Shown: piece by piece, positions 1 through 5,994 of the stretch
How positions within the stretch are numbered: the stretch's first letter is position 1
Layout of the letters: each line of letters opens with the position of its first letter
Assembly (NCBI GenBank): GCA_964517355.1
Contig: CAZFCK010000054.1
Location: 1-22,957 of the forward strand
Reading direction: 5' to 3'
From: CAZFCK01 sp964517355
GTDB lineage: Bacteria > Desulfobacterota > Desulfovibrionia > Desulfovibrionales > Desulfovibrionaceae
Length of the DNA: 22,957 nt
Notes under the pieces: generated by a model
Told to the model about the DNA's origin: nothing
What the model saw: only the letters and a program-made list of their open reading frames with translations
The model's database searches: none
Made by a program: the position numbers and the translations under genes

Positions 1-74
1 GGGTGGTTCAAAAACTGTGGCTATGGACTATCTCAAACGTGACTTGCTCTAGAGCGGTTAACGCTTGAAACGCA

Positions 75-1178
75 TTATGTCCCTTCCGGCCCGGAACTTA
101 CTCCTGCTTCTGAAAACGTCGCCATTTCATTGAAAATGTTGACGGCGGCGCGCAGCAGCGGCAAAGCCAAAGCCGCGCCGGTGCCTTCGCCGAGGCGCAG
201 CCCCATATCCAGCAAGGGGCGCGCGCCCATGGCTTCCAGGGCCGGACCGTGCCCCGGTTCCGCGGATGCATGGGCGAACACGGCGTAATCACGCACCGCG
301 GGGCACATTTTCCAGGCCGCGGCATAGGCGGACGTGGAGATGAATCCGTCCACAAGCACGATCATGCGCTGTGCTGCAGCCCCCAGCACCAGACCGGCCA
401 AGGCCGCGATTTCCAGCCCCCCGAGCGCCGCCAGAATGCCGGCGGCGTCTTGAGAAGAAACAACCTCTTTGTGTTTCGCCAAGGCCTGCTCCACCACGGC
501 GATTTTGCGGCGAACTCCTTCGGGGGGCAAGCCCGTGCCTGGACCGGCCACCATGGCGGGGGGCAGTCCGAAATACGCGCAATACAGGGCCGTGGCAGCG
601 GTGGTGTTGCCTATGCCCATTTCCCCCATGCCCACGCAGCGAATTCCGTCGGTCGCCGCCTGTTGCGCCAGCTCGATGCCCAGCATCAACGCGGACTCGC
701 ACTGCTCCATGCTCATGGCCGGGCCTTCAAGAAAGTTCGCCGTGCCGGGAGCGATTTTCCGCTGCACCAGGCGCGGTGAATCCTCGTATCCGCCCCCGCA
801 ACTGCCGGCGTCCACGGCCAGCAATTGCGCCCCCGCCGTGTTGCAGAGCACGTTCACACCCGCGCCCCCCGCGACGAAGTTGCTCACCATCTGCCGGGTG
901 ACGGACTGGGGAAAAAGGCTCACTCCGGCCGCCACAACGCCGTGGTCTCCCGCAATGGTGAAAAAGCGGGCGGGATCGATGGTGATTTTCCTGCGTGTGC
1001 GTGAAGGATGCGGCGCTCCGCCTTGCTGCACGGCGTAGACGCGGCACGCCAGTTCCTCCAGACGCCCCAGGCTTCCGGGGGGTTTTGTCAATGAATCCAA
1101 ATGTTGCTGCGCTTCTGCTGTCAGTGATTCGTCCACAGCCGCGATGGCTGCGATAATGCCGGATAGTTTGTTGTGCAT
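75..1178 (-). CDS. cobT: Nicotinate-nucleotide--dimethylbenzimidazole phosphoribosyltransferase (CobT)
   Basis: CobT transfers the phosphoribosyl group of nicotinate mononucleotide to a lower-ligand base such as dimethylbenzimidazole, giving the alpha-ribazole phosphate used late in cobalamin assembly in the cytoplasm. The 367-residue protein matches the usual family length (about 350). It carries the family's Gly-rich segments (GDHGVVAAGVSLFPQSVT near residue 78, GMGEMGIGNTTAA near 185) and the C-terminal LGEGTGAAL block, in which Glu331 corresponds to the catalytic base of the Salmonella enzyme. A GGAG lies about 6 nt before the ATG, which supports the start. No other cobalamin gene is in the window and I see no cobalamin riboswitch in the 334 bp upstream. 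Family assignment is very secure; which base is used cannot be told. Confidence 0.96.
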   Translation of the reverse strand: MHNKLSGIIAAIAAVDESLTAEAQQHLDSLTKPPGSLGRLEELACRVYAVQQGGAPHPSRTRRKITIDPARFFTIAGDHGVVAAGVSLFPQSVTRQMVSNFVAGGAGVNVLCNTAGAQLLAVDAGSCGGGYEDSPRLVQRKIAPGTANFLEGPAMSMEQCESALMLGIELAQQAATDGIRCVGMGEMGIGNTTAATALYCAYFGLPPAMVAGPGTGLPPEGVRRKIAVVEQALAKHKEVVSSQDAAGILAALGGLEIAALAGLVLGAAAQRMIVLVDGFISTSAYAAAWKMCPAVRDYAVFAHASAEPGHGPALEAMGARPLLDMGLRLGEGTGAALALPLLRAAVNIFNEMATFSEAGVSSGPEGT

Positions 1179-1512
1179 GCATACTCCAGATGGCTGCGTC
1201 TGATGTCCATGAGCGAGAAGGACGCTTGGAACAGGAAAGAGGGCATAGCCTGAAAGAGAATATGAGTCAAAGCGGCTGGGAAGATCAGGGATGCGATAAC
1301 GCCGGGAGCGTGCCGTGTCGCGGCGGGCCGCCTGAAAGGTCGAGGCGTCGTGTTTTATGAGAAAGAAGGGGGGGCGGAGATGATTGCCTTTGCCAGCGCG
1401 CGAATCTATGCTAAAGGAAAATTGCGTTGTGCGACAATCTGGGTTGCGTGGCCCGGGGCCGTGGAACCGGTCACCAGCGCGAGCGGTTGTGATTTATCGG
1501 AAGAGGGTGGCT
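1179..1512. other. Divergent intergenic region, nothing clear found
   Basis: This 334-bp gap lies between the divergent starts of cobT and the small secreted-protein gene. It must hold both promoters, but I could not pick out a convincing -35/-10 pair or a riboswitch core. An open frame from about 1350 overlaps the real downstream gene in another frame and lacks a good ribosome site, so it is not called. Confidence 0.4.
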
Positions 1513-2019
1513 ATGAGAATTATTCTGACGATAGCGTGCTGCATGGCGCTCATGTGGGTTTCATCCGCGTCCGCTGTTGAGCAACTTGCTTATTTTTCAG
1601 TGGATTCAACGGAAGGTCTGGTGGATGCCGGGGCTGTGTCCCTGGATGCCGGGCAGAGCGCCGACGGCAAGGGATCATTGCGCATCGATGCCGCCGGTCC
1701 CGTGACCGTGGCTTTATTCCAGACCGGCGATCTGGATGTGGAAAACGCCCGTCTGGTCTATCAGGCCATGCTGCGCAGTGAGGATTTGCAGGGCCAGGCC
1801 TATCTGGAGATGTGGTGCGATTTCGCGGAACTCGGGTCGTATTTTTCCCGCGCCTTGCACGCCCCCATCTCCGGTTCCACCGAATGGCAGTCCCAGGAGA
1901 CGCCATTTTTTCTCCAAGCGGGGCAAAATCCTGAGAATGTGCGGCTTAACCTTGTCATCACGGGGCCGGGCACAGTATGGGTGGATGATATTCGATTGTT
2001 GCGCGTGCCTTTGCAGTGA
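1513..2019 (+). CDS. Small secreted protein of unknown function, possible beta-sandwich
   Basis: No named family is recognised. The 168-residue product starts with a typical Sec signal peptide (MRIILTIACC, hydrophobic core, likely cut after SSASA near residue 21), so it should be periplasmic or exported. The mature part has alternating short hydrophobic strands and ends with a VWVDDIRLLR-like strand. That kind of ending is frequent in jelly-roll carbohydrate-binding-like domains, so a beta-sandwich is a reasonable guess and no more. The frame is open 43 codons further upstream, but the ATG at 1513 is preferred because it begins the signal peptide and follows a purine-rich AGAGGGTGG. It is followed after 188 bp by a lipoprotein gene on the same strand. 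Confidence 0.75.
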   Translation: MRIILTIACCMALMWVSSASAVEQLAYFSVDSTEGLVDAGAVSLDAGQSADGKGSLRIDAAGPVTVALFQTGDLDVENARLVYQAMLRSEDLQGQAYLEMWCDFAELGSYFSRALHAPISGSTEWQSQETPFFLQAGQNPENVRLNLVITGPGTVWVDDIRLLRVPLQ

Positions 2020-2032
2020 GAGGGTTGTTCGG

Positions 2033-2047
2033 CAAAGGCCTTGCCTT
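2033..2047 (+). terminator. Possible weak hairpin terminator after the secreted-protein gene
   Basis: AAAGGC and GCCTTT pair around a 3-nt loop shortly after the stop codon, with TTT inside the 3' arm. The stem is short and there is no long T run, so this is only a candidate. Confidence 0.25.
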
Positions 2048-2069
2048 TACAATAGGTTGTGTGTATTCT

Positions 2070-2082
2070 ACTCATAATGAGT
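2070..2082. promoter_or_regulatory. Short perfect palindrome upstream of the lipoprotein gene
   Basis: ACTCAT and ATGAGT face each other around a single A. The palindrome sits just upstream of a candidate promoter for the lipoprotein gene, where an operator might be expected. No regulator is known; chance occurrence is possible. Confidence 0.25.
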
Positions 2083-2091
2083 CGTGTGTTG

Positions 2092-2121
2092 TTGTTTTTT
2101 ATGTTCTTTTTGCAGTAGATA
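2092..2121 (+). promoter_or_regulatory. Candidate sigma70-type promoter for the lipoprotein gene
   Basis: TTGTTT and TAGATA are separated by 18 bp in a T-rich stretch, about 87 bp before the lipoprotein start. Each box is a moderate match only. Confidence 0.3.
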
Positions 2122-2193
2122 CGAGCAGCTGTCACGACCGGGCCGTGAGCCTGATAGTGTGAGTCGTCTTCATTTTTCTGGGACAAAAATCGT

Positions 2194-2199
2194 AAGGAG
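2194..2199 (+). promoter_or_regulatory. Ribosome binding site deciding the lipoprotein start
   Basis: AAGGAG stands 8 nt before the ATG at 2208. The alternative GTG at 2199 overlaps this site, so it cannot be served by it. Confidence 0.8.
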
Positions 2200-2207
2200 T
2201 GATCGTG

Positions 2208-2735
2208 ATGCATTGGTTCCGTCAAATTATTTGTGCCGCAGCTTTGCTCACGCTTTTGACCGCGTGCAGTTTTTCCGACACGCCCACCCCGGAACAGGAG
2301 GGCGCCCCAGCTCAGGCCGAGCAGGCTGAAAAGGCGGAGCAGGCTCCCCCGGCTCCAGCGCAGCAACCTGGACAAAAACCTTCTCCGCAGACCACGCAGA
2401 TGTTGCCCTGCAAAATTGGAAACGTGAGCGACGCCGCATGCACCACGGAGCTTTCCAAGGCGCTCATGGATATTCTTGTTGCCCAGGGCGAGAGCGACGT
2501 TGCGGCGAGGCAGGCGGGCCAAGCCATTGCCGAAGCCATTCAGGGCGCTCCCGTGGACAAGCGCAACGGCTTCACCATGTCCGGTCCTGATACCGGCAAC
2601 CGCTACTCCTTCATGTTCCAGAACGAAGGCGGCGCGGCCTACCTGGTGCTCTTTAAGAAGAAAGAGGGCGGGGGCGAAAACGAGTTCGAGCTGATCACCG
2701 CGCGCCCCATGCCCAGCTGCGAATGCGCGAAATAA
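2208..2735 (+). CDS. Putative lipoprotein of unknown function
   Basis: The 175-residue product has a type II signal peptide: MHWFRQIICAAALLTLLTAC, with lipobox LTAC placing the lipid-modified cysteine at residue 20. Ser at +2 would allow sorting to the outer membrane under the E. coli rule, which may not hold here. A linker rich in Ala, Glu, Gln and Pro (about residues 25-65) precedes a compact domain of about 110 residues that contains four Cys (CKIGNVSDAACTT and the C-terminal CEC). I do not recognise the family. A GTG three codons upstream is in frame, but AAGGAG 8 nt before the ATG decides the start. A strong terminator follows, so this gene ends its transcription unit. Confidence 0.85.
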   Translation: MHWFRQIICAAALLTLLTACSFSDTPTPEQEGAPAQAEQAEKAEQAPPAPAQQPGQKPSPQTTQMLPCKIGNVSDAACTTELSKALMDILVAQGESDVAARQAGQAIAEAIQGAPVDKRNGFTMSGPDTGNRYSFMFQNEGGAAYLVLFKKKEGGGENEFELITARPMPSCECAK

Positions 2736-2818
2736 TCGAGGTTGGACCGTAGCGTATCGAGGGGCATGCGCAGCCTCGAACCTCGCGCTGCCGTTTGCGG
2801 CGTTTTCCAGAGATCCTT

Positions 2819-2865
2819 GTGCCGGGAGGAATCCTCTTTTTGAGGATTCCCCGGCACTTTTTTTT
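2819..2865 (+). terminator. Strong intrinsic terminator
   Basis: A GC-rich stem (GTGCCGGG plus GGAATCCTC pairing with GAGGATTCC plus CCGGCAC, with a 2-nt bulge), a T-rich loop and a run of eight T lie about 80 bp after the lipoprotein stop. This is a textbook rho-independent terminator for the plus strand. Confidence 0.92.
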
Positions 2866-2887
2866 CGGAAAGGCGCTCTCCCTTAAT

Positions 2888-3017
2888 AAGTTTTGGAGAT
2901 TCTTAAGGAAACGCTGATTAATTCACTGGATATGCGAGGGGGAAAAACCCAACAAGCCTTTAATCAGTGCTTCCTTAAGAACCTTTTTCAAAAAGGTGCT
3001 TAAGCCGCCGGAGGCAT
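2888..3017. repeat. Short interspersed repeat, copy 1 (interrupted by a MITE-like insertion)
   Basis: The outer parts match a second copy at 3936-3992: AAGTTTTGGAGATTC, then TTAA, then GAACCTTTTTCA followed by a GGT-CTTAAGCC-CCGGAGGCAT tail. Its right half forms a hairpin, CTTAAG-ACCTTTTT against AAAAGG-CTTAAG (2974-3004). It begins 18 bp beyond the tlyA stop, on the side where tlyA transcription runs out, so it may act as a 3'-end element. Reduced to its uninterrupted form it is nearly identical to copy 2. Confidence 0.85.
2907..2974. mobile_element. 68-bp MITE-like palindromic insertion with TTAA duplication
   Basis: Near-perfect terminal inverted repeats (GGAAACGCTGATTAA at the left, TTAATCAGTGCTTCC at the right, two mismatches) bound a 68-bp segment with no coding capacity. 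TTAA is present on both sides (2903-2906 and 2975-2978), while the homologous site at 3951-3954 has a single TTAA and no insert. This is what a transposition event with target duplication leaves. TTAA fits the YTAR target rule of the IS5 group; a TA duplication, as in IS630/Tc1-type elements, is equally compatible. A related left end occurs at 22875. Confidence 0.75.
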
Positions 3018-3035
3018 GCATCTTGTAGAAGCGGT

Positions 3036-3794
3036 TCAGGATTTCCAACGCATGAGCAGCAGATATTCCTGATTGCCTTTTGGCCCTTTAATGCGCGAAG
3101 GCGTTGCCTCTCCCACGGTGAAGCCGAGTTCTTCGGCAAATGCGCGCACAAGTTCCACCGCTTCCTGTTGCAGGAGCGGATCGCGCACCACTCCCTTCAC
3201 GGTTTTTCCCGGACCAAGTTCGAACTGGGGTTTCACAAGCACCACGGCTTGAGCGCCGGGGGCGAGGAGCGTGGAAAGAGCGGGCAGGACCGTGCGCAGG
3301 GAAATAAAGGAGAGATCGGCGACCAGAAAGGTCACGGGTTCGGGCAGCAGTTCGGGGCCGGCGTGGCGCAGGTTCACGCCTTCAATGCTTGTCACGCGGC
3401 TGTCGGCGCGTAGTTTTTCATGCAGCTGCGCCTTGCCCACGTCAACGGCGTATACCCTGGCCGCGCCGTGCTGTAGCAGGCAGTCTGTGAATCCGCCTGT
3501 GGAAGCGCCCGCGTCCAGGGCCACGGCGCCCTTCACGTCCAGCGAAAAGGCTTCCAGGGCCGAGAGCAGCTTGTAACCGCCCCTGCTCACGAATCGTTCG
3601 GTCTGGGTCAATTCCAGGCGCGCATCCGCGGGTAGGGTTTTTCCCGGTTTGTCCACACGTTCGCGATTGCCGTTGACGATCACGAACACCTGTCCGGCCA
3701 TGAGCAGCCGCTTGGCGCGTTCGCGGCTTTCAGCCAGTCCCTGGTCCACGAGTAATTGATCGGCGCGTTGCTTTGCTTGTTTGCGTTCCGGCAT
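3036..3794 (-). CDS. tlyA: TlyA-family rRNA 2'-O-methyltransferase (S4 plus FtsJ-like domains)
   Basis: This cytoplasmic SAM-dependent enzyme family 2'-O-methylates cytidines in 16S and/or 23S rRNA; members were first named as hemolysins. The 252-residue length is typical. An S4 RNA-binding domain covers about residues 6-65 (RADQLLVDQGLAESRERAKR). The methyltransferase domain carries the SAM loop DAGASTGG (94-101) and the residues expected of the K-D-K-E set: Lys75 in SRGGYKLL, Asp160 in VADLSF, Lys188 in VLVKPQF and Glu243 near the C-terminus. The gene is monocistronic or nearly so: a 238-bp gap separates it from the PagL-like gene upstream. It is flanked by two copies of one direct repeat. 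The exact rRNA target is not visible from sequence. Confidence 0.93.
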   Translation of the reverse strand: MPERKQAKQRADQLLVDQGLAESRERAKRLLMAGQVFVIVNGNRERVDKPGKTLPADARLELTQTERFVSRGGYKLLSALEAFSLDVKGAVALDAGASTGGFTDCLLQHGAARVYAVDVGKAQLHEKLRADSRVTSIEGVNLRHAGPELLPEPVTFLVADLSFISLRTVLPALSTLLAPGAQAVVLVKPQFELGPGKTVKGVVRDPLLQQEAVELVRAFAEELGFTVGEATPSRIKGPKGNQEYLLLMRWKS

Positions 3795-3884
3795 GATGTT
3801 GTAGGGCTGTTTACCTTCACAGTGCCCGGATAAAAGGTTTCAGGAGTCGTATCCGTCAGCGCACGTTAACTTGACGATGAGGTG

Positions 3885-3905
3885 TTTTGGGGCTCCACCC
3901 CAAAA
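3885..3905. repeat. Perfect 8-bp-stem hairpin between tlyA and the PagL-like gene
   Basis: TTTTGGGG and CCCCAAAA pair around a 5-nt loop. There is no T run on either side, so intrinsic termination is doubtful. Hairpins of this G/C-block type are common in intergenic spaces of such genomes. Confidence 0.6.
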
Positions 3906-3935
3906 TCCGCATACTCACAAGTTAAGCCAGTCGCA

Positions 3936-3992
3936 AAGTTTTGGAGATTCTTAAGAACCTTTTTCAAAAGGTACTTAAGCCTCCGGAGGCAT
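3936..3992. repeat. Short interspersed repeat, copy 2 (uninterrupted)
   Basis: This is the same repeat as 2888-3017 in the same orientation, without the 68-bp insert. It contains the hairpin CTTAAG-AACCTTTTT against AAAAGGT-CTTAAG (3950-3979) and ends in CTCCGGAGGCAT. It begins 40 bp beyond the stop of the PagL-like gene, in the position copy 1 has relative to tlyA. Confidence 0.85.
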
Positions 3993-4032
3993 TAGCCCGC
4001 CGGAGGCATTCATGTTTCAAGGTTGACATGCC

Positions 4033-4641
4033 CTAAAAATAAGCGCCCACCATGGTCGTGAACGTGTTCACGCCCTGGTTGTGTTTATTGAGGAAGGCGT
4101 TGGAAAAGTGGCTTGCCCGCAGGGAGGCGAACCAGTCCGGGCCGCTCTCCGTGGGAAATTCCAGACCGATTCCGGCCACCGGGTTGAAATTGATCCGCGA
4201 TCCCTGGCCATCGACTTGGAAATCCGTGTAAATGCCGCCTATGCCCGCTTCAGCGTAGGGGCGCAGGCTTGGGGTCGCCATGAAATCCAGATAAAAGAGC
4301 GCCAGGATGTTGGCTGCGACTACGGCGCGCCCCCCTTCGGGCCAAGTTGTGGACCCGGCGGTCAGCTCCACCTTGAAGCGCAGGTAGTCCGGCGCGCTGT
4401 GGGGCCACACACGGTCATAGTCGAAAAGCCCCACCAGGGTGAGCAGGGCCATGCCGTAATTGTCCGGCAGCGCCACGCCCTGGGCAAAACTGAGGGCCAT
4501 GCCATAACGGTGGGGCACTTTATACTGTACGTCGTCAGTTTGTTGCGCCAGAACCGGACCGCGCACAACGCAGAGCGTCATGATTGCCAGAGCGATAATC
4601 AACGCCGGACACGGGCTCTTGCCGCTTTCATGCGTCGCCAT
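4033..4641 (-). CDS. PagL-like outer-membrane lipid A 3-O-deacylase / acyloxyacyl hydrolase family protein
   Basis: PagL enzymes are outer-membrane beta-barrels that remove the 3-position acyl chain of lipid A. The 202-residue product has a signal peptide (cut probably after VLA, residue 32), amphipathic strands throughout, and the C-terminal Phe usual in outer-membrane barrels. The family's H-x-S-N signature is present at 178-181 (ASHFSN), matching the catalytic His and Ser of Pseudomonas PagL. The catalytic Glu, normally in an NPGEN-like segment 11-12 residues later, appears replaced: this protein reads NQGVN, with Val191 or Asn192 there. Activity is therefore uncertain. GGGAGG before the ATG supports the start. 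It lies 72 bp downstream of the ketosynthase-like gene on the same strand, which suggests a shared role in envelope lipids. Confidence 0.78.
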   Translation of the reverse strand: MATHESGKSPCPALIIALAIMTLCVVRGPVLAQQTDDVQYKVPHRYGMALSFAQGVALPDNYGMALLTLVGLFDYDRVWPHSAPDYLRFKVELTAGSTTWPEGGRAVVAANILALFYLDFMATPSLRPYAEAGIGGIYTDFQVDGQGSRINFNPVAGIGLEFPTESGPDWFASLRASHFSNAFLNKHNQGVNTFTTMVGAYF

Positions 4642-4662
4642 GACAAAGCCTCCCGGATGAAC

Positions 4663-4702
4663 GTTGCATGATATATTTCAATTTATACATCATACGCAAC
4701 GC
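4663..4702 (-). promoter_or_regulatory. Candidate promoter with overlapping dyad upstream of the PagL-like gene
   Basis: Read on the minus strand, TTGCGT and TATATC are spaced by 18 bp, ending 28 bp before the start codon. An imperfect dyad, GTTGCATGATATA against TATACATCATACGCAAC, covers both boxes, which is how a repressor site often looks. The gene could also be read through from the ketosynthase-like gene upstream. Confidence 0.35.
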
Positions 4703-4713
4703 ATGGGGAAAAT

Positions 4714-5736
4714 TCAAGGAAAAGGCGTGATACCCTTTTCCGGGGGAAAAGAGCGCAGGGTCACGCGGGATTCCAGCGCAGCGTCTTTTCCCAGCAAATG
4801 GATGCCCTGTTCCAGGGATACGCGCGCCGCCCGCTCTTCGGGCAGGCCCGGGAACCGCTGTTGCGACAAGGCCAGAGCGGCCGCCGCGGCGTCCAGCCCT
4901 TGACTTGTGGGATAGCAACCGAAAAGAGGGGCGTAGCTGACGCAATGCGCCGCAGGAACGTCGCGGAAACAGCCGTTGACGATACAGGCCCCCGCAGGTG
5001 GAGGGAGGCGGGGGGAGAATTCCACCTCCGTGAAGGCCGCGCCCCGATCCGAAGGCGTTGCCCGGAGCAGGAAAAACGCCGCGCCTTCGCTGGGTGGAAC
5101 ATGGGGGCAGGGATGCGCGCCGGAGGCGGCGAACCGCCCGTGGCAATACCGCAACACGTCGCACGCTTCGTCCACCGCGCCCAGGAGAATGGAGGTTACA
5201 CGCCCCTCGATCATCCAGGCGCGCGCGGTGGCCAGTGCCGAGGCGAAGGACAGGCCGAACAGGCTGACCGTGCAGCACGGACCGCGCAGGCCGAGGTTGA
5301 TGGCCGTGTTGGCGGCCGCCGCGTTGTGTACGGAATGGGAAAAGTGGGTGGGCGAAGCCAGGGCGTCGCCGTCGTCGATGCAGGAGTCCAGAAAGGAGAA
5401 GGTAGTCGCGGCGGCGCCGTAGCCGGTGGCCAGGATCAAGCCCGCGCCGGCGATGTCGGCCGGGGAAAGCCCGGCGTCTTCAAGGGCCAGATGCGCTCCC
5501 AGCAGGGCCAGTCTGGAAAAATGATCGAGCCTGCGCAACGCGCGTTTCGGCGCGAAACGTTCCAGAGGCGCGACATCCGCAAGCAACGCGGGCGGAAGCG
5601 TGGAAGCGGGATGCGCTTCCCGGAGAGGGGGGCGCCGCCCCCGTTCAAGGGCCGCGTGCAGGATCTGCGTGCCGCAGCCGAACGCGCAAACGGTGCCGAT
5701 GCCGTGAATGTGGAGAGGTAACGAGGCGTTGTGCAT
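4714..5736 (-). CDS. Beta-ketoacyl synthase-like protein without active-site Cys (chain-length-factor-like)
   Basis: The 340-residue protein has a thiolase-fold ketosynthase N-terminal half: HGIGTVCAFG at the start, LALLGAHLALEDAGL, and a SVHNAAAANTAINLGLRGP segment like that of the ketosynthase-like partners in aryl-polyene loci. Where active synthases have TVSxxC, this one reads TVSLFG, so Gly161 stands in place of the nucleophile. The later His-containing motifs (HATGT, GH) are also missing, and the length is about 70 residues short of a full synthase. It probably acts as a non-catalytic partner that shapes chain length, by analogy to chain-length factors (inference). ATG at 5736 is preferred because the homology starts right after it and a promoter may overlap the alternative ATG at 5790. 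No clear ribosome site is seen for either. Confidence 0.8.
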   Translation of the reverse strand: MHNASLPLHIHGIGTVCAFGCGTQILHAALERGRRPPLREAHPASTLPPALLADVAPLERFAPKRALRRLDHFSRLALLGAHLALEDAGLSPADIAGAGLILATGYGAAATTFSFLDSCIDDGDALASPTHFSHSVHNAAAANTAINLGLRGPCCTVSLFGLSFASALATARAWMIEGRVTSILLGAVDEACDVLRYCHGRFAASGAHPCPHVPPSEGAAFFLLRATPSDRGAAFTEVEFSPRLPPPAGACIVNGCFRDVPAAHCVSYAPLFGCYPTSQGLDAAAAALALSQQRFPGLPEERAARVSLEQGIHLLGKDAALESRVTLRSFPPEKGITPFP

Positions 5737-5790
5737 AATAGAATTTAAATGTGGGGGCGGGAAAGCGGTCGAGAAACCTTCCCGGCACAT

Positions 5791-5819
5791 AGATTAGCCC
5801 CGGAAAGTGATAACCGCAA
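5791..5819 (-). promoter_or_regulatory. Candidate minus-strand promoter for the ketosynthase-like gene
   Basis: TTGCGG and TAATCT (minus strand) are separated by 17 bp. Transcription from here would begin near 5784, after the ATG at 5790, and would favour translation from 5736. The match of the -10 box is poor. Confidence 0.3.
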
Positions 5820-5841
5820 GCAAACGTTTACGGGGGCGATA

Positions 5842-5870
5842 TTGACGGGATAACGACTATTACCTATGAA
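5842..5870 (+). promoter_or_regulatory. Sigma70-type promoter of the plus-strand biosynthetic operon
   Basis: TTGACG (five of six consensus bases) and TATGAA (four of six) are separated by exactly 17 bp. A transcript from about 5877 would have a leader of roughly 118 nt before the first gene at 5995. This is the best promoter seen in the window. Confidence 0.6.
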
Positions 5871-5891
5871 ACATAAAGGTTGAATTCAAAA

Positions 5892-5927
5892 CCGCAACCA
5901 GTGCGGCCTGTTGTTTTTTCAGGCCGC
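5892..5927 (+). promoter_or_regulatory. Two mutually exclusive hairpins in the operon leader
   Basis: CCGCA (5892-5896) can pair with TGCGG (5902-5906). Alternatively GCGGCCTG (5903-5910) pairs with CAGGCCGC (5920-5927) around a T-rich loop. They share 5903-5906, so only one can form at a time. No T run follows, so a terminator switch is not evident. Confidence 0.35.
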
Positions 5928-5994
5928 CGGCGATGTTGCGGACACACGGTGCATGAATCGGGACACATACCGGCAATACGCAACGAGGACAGAC

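Noticed and set aside
45..66. A small palindrome (AGCG-GTTAA-CGCT) downstream of cobT
   Set aside because: The stem is only 4 bp without a T run; it is too short to call a terminator or repeat from a single copy.
249..1038. Three long plus-strand open frames inside cobT
   Set aside because: They are antisense to a certain gene, Arg/Pro/Gly-rich, and lack ribosome sites or recognisable motifs; they are by-products of high GC content.
1179..1512. A cobalamin riboswitch upstream of cobT
   Set aside because: No B12-box-like or conserved core segments are visible on the minus strand.
1350..1580. A 76-codon open frame overlapping the start of the secreted-protein gene
   Set aside because: It runs in another frame through the signal-peptide coding region of a better gene and has no family signal.
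4798..5721. A 307-codon plus-strand frame opposite the ketosynthase-like gene
   Set aside because: Composition is low-complexity (Arg/Gly) and the minus strand encodes a recognisable ketosynthase fold.
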